Origin: Bordetella parapertussis
Lineage (GTDB): Bacteria; Pseudomonadota; Gammaproteobacteria; Burkholderiales; Burkholderiaceae_B
Assembly: GCA_945895265.1 (NCBI GenBank)
Contig: CAMDEF010000001.1
Location: 127,664-191,663 of the forward strand
Length of the DNA stretch: 64,000 nt
Reading direction: 5' to 3'
Part shown: positions 58,726 to 64,000 of the stretch, piece by piece
How positions within the stretch are numbered: the stretch's first letter is position 1
How the letters are laid out: each line of letters starts with the position of its first letter
The notes under the pieces: generated by a model
Told to the model about the DNA's origin: nothing
What the model saw: only the letters and a program-made list of their open reading frames with translations
Database searches by the model: none
Program-made: the position numbers and the translations under genes

Positions 58726-59161
58726 CGCGGCCACCTTGTTTTGTGTTTTGCTGGGTGTTGTCGCGCAATTGTGTGTTGACCACGATGCCGTTTTCAATGG
58801 CAAGAAACAAATCGCGCTCATAGCGACTTGCGTAGCCCATGTGTATATATTCGGTCATTTCGCCTTGAGGGATATTGATCACACCCGTATACCAGTGCGC
58901 AAATACACGGTCTGTAAAGCCAGGGAACAGACTCTCTAAGGTGACGTCGGTGCCATCAGTATAGGTAGCGTTCAAGCCCACAAGGTAAAGTCGATCTAAG
59001 AGGATTTCCCACTTACCGACATAACAGCGCCAACAGGCCGACGAACTTCGTTGAAAGTCAGGAGAAAGCCCCATCTGTGCAAAATAGTCAGACAGCGGCT
59101 CGGTGCGCATCGATAGTCGCTCACCCTTGTAATGCAAAACTTCGGTCACTTGTGCAGTCAT
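58718..59161 (-). CDS. Conserved hypothetical protein
   Basis: A 147-residue soluble protein. It starts MTAQVTEVLHYKGERLSMRTEPLSDYFAQMGLSPDF. It contains two cysteines in CWRCYVGKWEI (CxxC spacing could bind metal). It is cotranslated with the two-helix membrane protein downstream. Pattern is of a widespread bacterial unknown; I cannot give it a family name. It is the first gene on this strand of the module. Confidence 0.75.
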   Translation of the reverse strand: MTAQVTEVLHYKGERLSMRTEPLSDYFAQMGLSPDFQRSSSACWRCYVGKWEILLDRLYLVGLNATYTDGTDVTLESLFPGFTDRVFAHWYTGVINIPQGEMTEYIHMGYASRYERDLFLAIENGIVVNTQLRDNTQQNTKQGGRDE

Positions 59162-59331
59162 GTGTTCCCTATGCTTTGGTGTTGCGTGATTTGAGATTGC
59201 TCTGATCTAACCTATCACTACGGTGGCTCACAGCGTGAGCCTTACTCTTACCACAAAAAAAATACATTTATATGGTTTGCGGCTTTATCATCAGACGATG
59301 AGTAGAGAACCTGTGACTTAGGGATGCAAAG

Positions 59332-61074
59332 ATGACTGCGCGTAAAAAAATAAACCTCACCATAATTGTTGCTGCACTCAGTCTGTTTTGTGCGCTTCAA
59401 CAAGGTGTAGCGGCAGATATTTCAGTGACCGCAGGTAAAAACAGTTCGGCCGATCTAATCATCATCAAGGGTGCCATCACGGCTGAGGACGAAAAGAAAT
59501 TTAAACAAATTGCCTTGAATACCGAATTCGCCACAGTCGTACTAGATAGCCCTGGTGGTTTATTGCGCCCTGCAATCGCAATCGGCAAGACAATACGAAT
59601 TAAAGAGTTTGCAACTGCTGTTCTCGATGCCGAATGCATCTCTTCTTGCGCACTGATATGGCTAGCAGGCGATATCAGGTACATGGCTAAAAATTCAAAA
59701 GTTGGGTTTCACGCGGCGTACATTGAGGATAAAGACGGAAAAACTATCCCAGCGGCTACCGGCAATGCTTTGGTGGGTTCGTATCTAAATTCGCTCGGCC
59801 TAAACGAGTCTATTGTTGCGTTTGTGACCAGAGCCGGTGCCACCGAGGTCAATTGGCTGAACAAAGAGGGGGCTGACAGGCTAGGCTTACCGGTTTCGTT
59901 CATCACAAACAGAAGAAAAGCTGTTGCAGATTTCAACCTAGCGCTTACAGGCAGAGCGGATAACAAAACCTCAATCGACGAGACGATAAAGCTTTATCGG
60001 TCATCCGCAGACGCGGGTTTTGCTGGCGCGCAAAACAACCTAGGCGACATGTATGAGAACGGCGAACATGTTGACAAGAATAAGCCATTTGCGGTCTATT
60101 GGTACACCCGAGCAGCAGAGCGTGGTGAACCTACAGGTTATCTAAGCCTTTCAACTATTTTGAGCGACGATTCAAAGGAGGAAGGCGTACTGATAGAAGC
60201 TCTAAAATTTGCCTTACTGGCCGTGCATACACTTCCAGACGGCCTCAACGCTGCTGTAGCACAGTCCACCGCTAGAAAGATCTTGGCCATGCTTCCAGAG
60301 GCCGCGATCAACCGTGCAATTGATTTGGCACGTGATTGGGATCCACTCTATCAAGAAAAATATCTAATGAGTGATACAGCCAGTGATTTTTCAATCATCG
60401 AATTGCCAAAACAGCAATCGGGCACCAATAGAGTTGTCAACCTTAAAGACATCATTTCGCAAAGTATTTCGCAAGGCTACGCTAAGCCTATATCCGCTCA
60501 AGGATTTTGGTCGCTATCCTCTAAAGATACAAAACCTAATCGCGGAAAATTCACCTCGCGCTTGAGTGCCGCCAAACCACATCATGAGAATGGCATAGCA
60601 CTGCTAAGTGTCACTCAAGAACATATTCTTCACCCGGGCGACCCTGCTGCAGAGGTCGTTAAGATGAACTCCGTTTCGCTGATAGAGCCATTGAGTTATA
60701 GAGCCATACGAAATACTGATGATGAGGAAACGACTGACTATCAGTTTTCTGTGCCTCCGAAAGAGACAATGAAAATCAATGAACGGATTCGTGTCGGAGT
60801 ACTTCAGACGAAAGACAAAAATGGTACGGTCACTGAGACTGGCGTGGTTTTTGAAGAATTAAGAATGTCGCTTGAGCAGTTGGGTGCCTTAGAGTTTTGT
60901 CAGGTCGAACATACAACTAGCGTGACTGACCCCAAAAATGAGAAGCTAAGCTACTCGTGCGACATCTTTCGAGAAAATGAAGCCGCGTCTGGCCAGGTCG
61001 CGTTTATCTATGAAGATAAGGGAAGATCAGTCTATAAAGTTAGGGTAAGGTATAGCCCTTCCACACAAAAGTAG
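59332..61074 (+). CDS. Exported ClpP-like serine protease domain + Sel1 repeat protein
   Basis: A 580-residue protein. A signal peptide covers residues 1-28. Residues about 30-190 are a ClpP/crotonase-like domain: VVLDSPGGLLRPAIAIGKTI, ECISSCALIWLAG (catalytic Ser), and VGFHAAYIE (His). Sel1-like repeats (AGAQNNLGDMYENGEHVDKNKPFAVYWYTRAAERGEPTGY) follow. The C-terminal ~200 residues have no recognised fold. Periplasmic location is likely. Neighbouring genes give no clue to the role. Confidence 0.88.
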   Translation: MTARKKINLTIIVAALSLFCALQQGVAADISVTAGKNSSADLIIIKGAITAEDEKKFKQIALNTEFATVVLDSPGGLLRPAIAIGKTIRIKEFATAVLDAECISSCALIWLAGDIRYMAKNSKVGFHAAYIEDKDGKTIPAATGNALVGSYLNSLGLNESIVAFVTRAGATEVNWLNKEGADRLGLPVSFITNRRKAVADFNLALTGRADNKTSIDETIKLYRSSADAGFAGAQNNLGDMYENGEHVDKNKPFAVYWYTRAAERGEPTGYLSLSTILSDDSKEEGVLIEALKFALLAVHTLPDGLNAAVAQSTARKILAMLPEAAINRAIDLARDWDPLYQEKYLMSDTASDFSIIELPKQQSGTNRVVNLKDIISQSISQGYAKPISAQGFWSLSSKDTKPNRGKFTSRLSAAKPHHENGIALLSVTQEHILHPGDPAAEVVKMNSVSLIEPLSYRAIRNTDDEETTDYQFSVPPKETMKINERIRVGVLQTKDKNGTVTETGVVFEELRMSLEQLGALEFCQVEHTTSVTDPKNEKLSYSCDIFRENEAASGQVAFIYEDKGRSVYKVRVRYSPSTQK

Positions 61075-61101
61075 CCGATGTGAGTGGCAGTGGCCCTGCA
61101 C

Positions 61102-62235
61102 TCACACCGCTAACCCAGCCAGCCACCGCGCAGCATCACGGATACCGATTGAGCCTTGGTCAACCTCAGCTTTGCATTCTCGAACCAATTGAATCGCTTG
61201 AGCTTGCGGCCATTGCTCGGCAAAGCGAATTAAAGCGCGGTGCGGCTTTGTGTCAGATAACTTGCTTTCAATCAAGTGTGTCAAGGTGTCGCCCTGGCTC
61301 AGGCAAAAATCAACTTCGGCATCATCTTTGGTGCGAACGTAGTGCAGACCGACCTCTGCCCCTTGAGTGTCTTGCTGCCATTGCACATTCTTCAATAAAT
61401 GGCACGCCACTAAATTCTCAAACTGAAGCCCTGCATCGCCCTGCACCATACCGGTGTCATAAAAATACACTTTTGGCGCTTGCAGCGTGGCACGCGCGAT
61501 ATTGCGATGCCAAGGCCGCACGACGAACACAATAAAAAGCGACTCTAAGATATCAAGGTATTTACTCACGGTGACCGGCGAGAGATTTAAATCACGCGCC
61601 AAAGAGGCAAGAGATAAAGGCGACCCGACCCGCGAACGCAGCATCTCGACAAACAAGCGAATTGCGTTGAGTTCTTGCACGCGTGAAAACTCGAGAACAT
61701 CCTCGCGCACCAAGCCCGCAAAGTAGTCGGTACGCCAACGCTGCGCCTGAATGTCGTCATCGGCCAATGCAGGCTCTGGGAAGCCGCCGCGTAAAAGCAG
61801 ATGCGCAAGCGCAACCTGCGGCGTTGCGTTCGTTGAATCGCACCATTCGCGTACCGATAGCGGATGCAAGCGCATTCTAAAATAGCGACCTGCTAAAGAC
61901 TCACCCGCTTGCCGAAAGGTATCCATGCGGGCACTGCCAGTAATTAATAATGACTGCCCTGGCGCGCGACCGTCGTAAGCCCCCTTCAGCCAGGTTTTCC
62001 AATCGCGCATTTTGTGAATTTCGTCAAAGACCAGTAACGGCGCACTTTGACGCCAACTCTGCGCCTGAAGCACGGCACGATGTGCTGGTACATCAAAATT
62101 CAGGTATTGCCCATCCTCACACTCACTCAGCAATTGTTGGCTTAGGCTATTTTTACCGACCCGCCTAGGGCCTGTCAGCATCACCATTTTCTTTTGAAGG
62201 TCTTGGCGAATTTGAGAATCTAGATAGCGTTTCAT
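61102..62235 (-). CDS. AAA_14/DUF4143 ATP-binding protein
   Basis: A 377-residue protein. Walker A is GPRRVGKNSLSQQLL; the normal Thr/Ser after the Lys is Asn here. Walker B is LLVFDEIHKM. The DUF4143 C-terminal part has YFYDTGMVQGDAGLQFENLVACHLL and DDAEVDFCLSQGD (PD-(D/E)xK-like). These proteins are common, mobile and of unknown role. The start codon overlaps the edge of dyad element copy C, which probably carries its promoter and operator. Confidence 0.9.
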   Translation of the reverse strand: MKRYLDSQIRQDLQKKMVMLTGPRRVGKNSLSQQLLSECEDGQYLNFDVPAHRAVLQAQSWRQSAPLLVFDEIHKMRDWKTWLKGAYDGRAPGQSLLITGSARMDTFRQAGESLAGRYFRMRLHPLSVREWCDSTNATPQVALAHLLLRGGFPEPALADDDIQAQRWRTDYFAGLVREDVLEFSRVQELNAIRLFVEMLRSRVGSPLSLASLARDLNLSPVTVSKYLDILESLFIVFVVRPWHRNIARATLQAPKVYFYDTGMVQGDAGLQFENLVACHLLKNVQWQQDTQGAEVGLHYVRTKDDAEVDFCLSQGDTLTHLIESKLSDTKPHRALIRFAEQWPQAQAIQLVRECKAEVDQGSIGIRDAARWLAGLAV

Positions 62236-62304
62236 ACGACTACTTCACATCAAAATATCAAAAAGTCGCGACTTTTTGATAAGGTGGCTCATAAAAGTCG
62301 CAAA
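62233..62304. repeat. 72-bp dyad element, copy C, with 26-bp palindrome
   Basis: A perfect 26-bp palindrome spans 62256-62281 (half-site TATCAAAAAGTCG). The surrounding 72 bases align to copies A and B. This copy is the most symmetric and lies just upstream of the DUF4143 ATPase start. Confidence 0.88.
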
Positions 62305-62434
62305 TAGTACGATAAAAGCTACTGACCTTAGTAGCAGTTAAGACATACCAAATATTCATGTAAAATTGTGTACAAATAATGGTTTAAACATGGTTAAAAC
62401 GTGTTTATCCTGACAAACTCCAGAGAAAACTAAT

Positions 62435-62857
62435 ATGGGATCACCTGCAACAGCGCGCTCAGTAGCCAGCACGACTGGCTTTGGTCTATTCGACACCGTA
62501 CCCGAAGATATCCTGCAGTTTGGCCACGGCCAGGCTTTTGATGCTAAGAAAGCCGCTCAATTTCTGTCACTCAAAAAATCCGATGTTGGCAGAATTTCAG
62601 CGGTCAGTGAAACCTCAGTTCGTTATGACAATCACATCCCAGAACAAGTACGGGTTCGCTTAGAAGAGATCGCTGCCACAATCAACTTAGTCGCCAAACA
62701 ATTTGACGGAGACGCAGCAAAAACCGCTTCGTGGTTCAAGGCGCGTAACCCATTGCTAGGCGATGTGTCCCCACGCGACATGATTCGTTTGGGGCGCTAT
62801 GAGCGTCTACGCCGCTTCATTATTCAGGCCATGACAGGCCAAACTATTGCTAAGTAG
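62435..62857 (+). CDS. Xre/MbcA/ParS-type antitoxin (second)
   Basis: A 140-residue protein with the Xre-MbcA layout: VPEDILQFGHGQAFDAKKAAQFLSLKKSDVGRISAVSETSVRYDNHIPEQVRVRLEEIAATINLVAKQFDGDAAKTASWFKARNPLLGDVSPRDMIRLGRYERLRRFIIQAM. The SPRDM motif resembles the toxin-binding (S)PLELM region. It precedes the second RES gene by 9 bases. It differs strongly from the copy at 32.8-33.2 kb, so it is not a recent duplicate. Confidence 0.9.
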   Translation: MGSPATARSVASTTGFGLFDTVPEDILQFGHGQAFDAKKAAQFLSLKKSDVGRISAVSETSVRYDNHIPEQVRVRLEEIAATINLVAKQFDGDAAKTASWFKARNPLLGDVSPRDMIRLGRYERLRRFIIQAMTGQTIAK

Positions 62858-62866
62858 CGAGGCAAA

Positions 62867-63835
62867 TTGAGCAATCGTAAAAACACGCCACGTACACCAA
62901 CACCGCAACTTGCGGTTCAGTCTCAGCAGACCAAAGGTATCCTAGAATTAGATCGCTTCACAGAAGCGTCTATCGATAAATGGAACGACGCGTCAGCCGA
63001 TATCGACGAGCTGAACGCCGTACTGTATTTCAATCTAGAGCCAGAACGTCGCCGTAAGCGAGCAGAGCTCATTGCCGCACTCAAAAGCTCAGCACCAATT
63101 GAATACCACCTGAAAAACTGGGTGAGAATCGTCGACTACCAGTGGACCAACTACCCACTATCTGCAGCAGGGAGTCTGTGTTTTCTTGGAGGTCGTTTTA
63201 ACACCGGGCGTGACCTTGATCGAGGTACGTTAGACCCCTGGCCCGCACTTTACCTAGCTCAGGATTACGCGACTGCGTATCGAGAGAAATTTCAATTGCA
63301 GATTGACGAGAGCGTCAACGGGCTCACGCCTGAAGAACTATCACTGAGTGCAGGCAAAAGCCACTCCACTGTGGTGCTGAATGGCAAACTGACTAAGGTC
63401 TTCGAAATGTCGCAAGAAGCTCTTGGCCCAGTCGCAAAAATACTGGGTCGCGTAAAAATGCCCGCAAGAGCAGAGCAAATCAAGCGCAAACTCAAGATTA
63501 AGCCTCAAGACCTGCGAATGATCACCACGAGCAAACAACTCTTTGAAATAGCGTCGGTTCATAACTGGCGAACCTTACCTGTTCAGTTTGGCCTGCCAGC
63601 TCCAAGCCAGATCCTCGCTGAACTCATTCGCGCTGCAGATTTTGAAGCTATCGCTTACCCGTCAACTAAAGGCGGCGGCACCTGCTTGGCTGTTTTTGTC
63701 GATCGACTGGCGCACGATTCTTACATTGAGCTCTCAGACAAAGCTCCGAAGGGGGTGACTGTCAGACTCGATACGGTTACTGCTGATGAACTAGCTGGCT
63801 GGGCACAGGTTGGCTTGGCCCCACAAAAAAATTGA
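62867..63835 (+). CDS. RES-domain toxin, long form
   Basis: A 322-residue protein. The TTG start at 62867 has a good GCGAGG Shine-Dalgarno sequence. An N-terminal extension of about 65 residues precedes the RES domain (residues about 85-290: GGRFNTGRDLDRGTLDPWPALYLAQDYATAYREKF, with Arg/Glu residues of the fold, and LIRAADFEAIAYPSTKGGGTCLAVF). Likely NAD+-degrading toxin. It is followed by a third gene 12 bases on. Confidence 0.88.
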   Translation: MSNRKNTPRTPTPQLAVQSQQTKGILELDRFTEASIDKWNDASADIDELNAVLYFNLEPERRRKRAELIAALKSSAPIEYHLKNWVRIVDYQWTNYPLSAAGSLCFLGGRFNTGRDLDRGTLDPWPALYLAQDYATAYREKFQLQIDESVNGLTPEELSLSAGKSHSTVVLNGKLTKVFEMSQEALGPVAKILGRVKMPARAEQIKRKLKIKPQDLRMITTSKQLFEIASVHNWRTLPVQFGLPAPSQILAELIRAADFEAIAYPSTKGGGTCLAVFVDRLAHDSYIELSDKAPKGVTVRLDTVTADELAGWAQVGLAPQKN

Positions 63836-63846
63836 CCAGAGGGCTC

Positions 63847-64000
63847 ATGGCTGTCTTATATGAACGCCTCCCGGTTTGGCAAGAAATATTTGATATCGAC
63901 AGTAAAGGTGGTTGCAGTCTTATATCCGGTCTGTTTGTGCAGACTCGAAGCCTGCTGACCCTGATGGAATTCGCCGAGAAAGCCCTAGTCTCCGTAACGT
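63847..64000 (+). CDS. Third gene of the RES-Xre module, 5' partial
   Basis: An open frame of 51 codons runs off the window end. It begins MAVLYERLPVWQEIFDIDSKGGCSLISGLFVQTRSLLTLMEFAEKALVSV. AGAGGG lies before the ATG. It is the next gene after the long RES toxin. Not recognised. Confidence 0.6.
   Translation, partial: MAVLYERLPVWQEIFDIDSKGGCSLISGLFVQTRSLLTLMEFAEKALVSVT

Noticed and set aside
1..64000. tRNA, rRNA, CRISPR, integrase or transposase genes
   Set aside because: No cloverleaf-like tRNA, rRNA segment, cas gene or recombinase motif was seen by reading; a tRNAscan or ISfinder search could still find a short element.

Overview
This window looks like a chromosomal segment of a freshwater-type betaproteobacterium, order Burkholderiales and perhaps Alcaligenaceae. 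The inference rests on three complete or partial Bug-family (tripartite tricarboxylate transporter) periplasmic binding proteins, moderate G+C, a CoA-transferase/enoyl-CoA hydratase catabolic operon, and a retinal-based phototrophy cassette. No rRNA, tRNA, CRISPR array, prophage or transposase was recognised.

Layout. 0-5.6 kb is ordinary metabolism: the end of an O-antigen-ligase-like protein, SDR, DUF1993, MaoC, a CBS/nucleotidyltransferase protein with its DnaQ-like exonuclease, and a SRAP peptidase. 5.5-9.4 kb holds a WYL regulator facing a NERD-nuclease/UvrD-type helicase across an inverted-repeat-rich control region. 9.6-12.4 kb is a MerR + VIT/vWA pair. 12.5-14.8 kb is ethanolamine ammonia-lyase (eutBC). 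15.3-21.6 kb is the phototrophy block, read leftward: a green-tuned proton-pump rhodopsin, then crtE-crtI-crtB-crtY-blh, which together make retinal from isoprenoids. 22.0-28.3 kb is a GntR/FCD-regulated catabolic operon (CoA transferase, VOC protein, enoyl-CoA hydratase, two Bug proteins, CMD family). 28.5-46 kb is an accessory region rich in toxin-antitoxin-like genes: SNF2 helicase, RES/Xre, a SprT-like protein, a fused Bug-phosphatase gene, DUF2130, AbiE-like pair, a chimeric MazE/YefM-like antitoxin, orphan HTH proteins, small coiled-coil membrane proteins, Fic and HipBA. 46-48 kb carries a DUF6282 hydrolase and a small alpha/beta hydrolase. 59.3-64 kb has a ClpP-like/Sel1 exported protein, an AAA/DUF4143 ATPase and a second Xre-RES pair with a third gene.

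The most unusual region is 48.7-59.2 kb, all on the minus strand. A MoxR ATPase, an unknown partner, a metallopeptidase-vWA protein and a strongly divergent MetK-like (S-adenosylmethionine synthetase family) protein are joined by overlapping start and stop codons. Upstream come DUF3293 and small unknown genes; downstream come a MerR-coiled-coil regulator and a second vWA protein. Two RNA leaders in this region (core 57913-57980 before the DUF3293 gene, core 49071-49145 before a 77-residue gene) share the same multi-helix layout, differ by compensatory changes, and end in intrinsic terminators. Their core resembles the S-box/SAM-I riboswitch clan (AAGA(G/C), CAACC-hairpin-AGGTG, closing GATGT helix). 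A SAM-responsive MoxR-vWA-MetK module is the best candidate here for an undescribed system; the ligand and function are inferences.

A second theme is tandem repetition. In-frame minisatellites (units of 6, 9, 18, 21 and 24 bp) occur inside at least seven genes, and non-triplet repeats (8, 41, 47 bp) lie between genes or at gene junctions. One 47-bp triplication has copied a translation start and made two 17-codon upstream reading frames. A 72-bp dyad element occurs three times in the accessory DNA.
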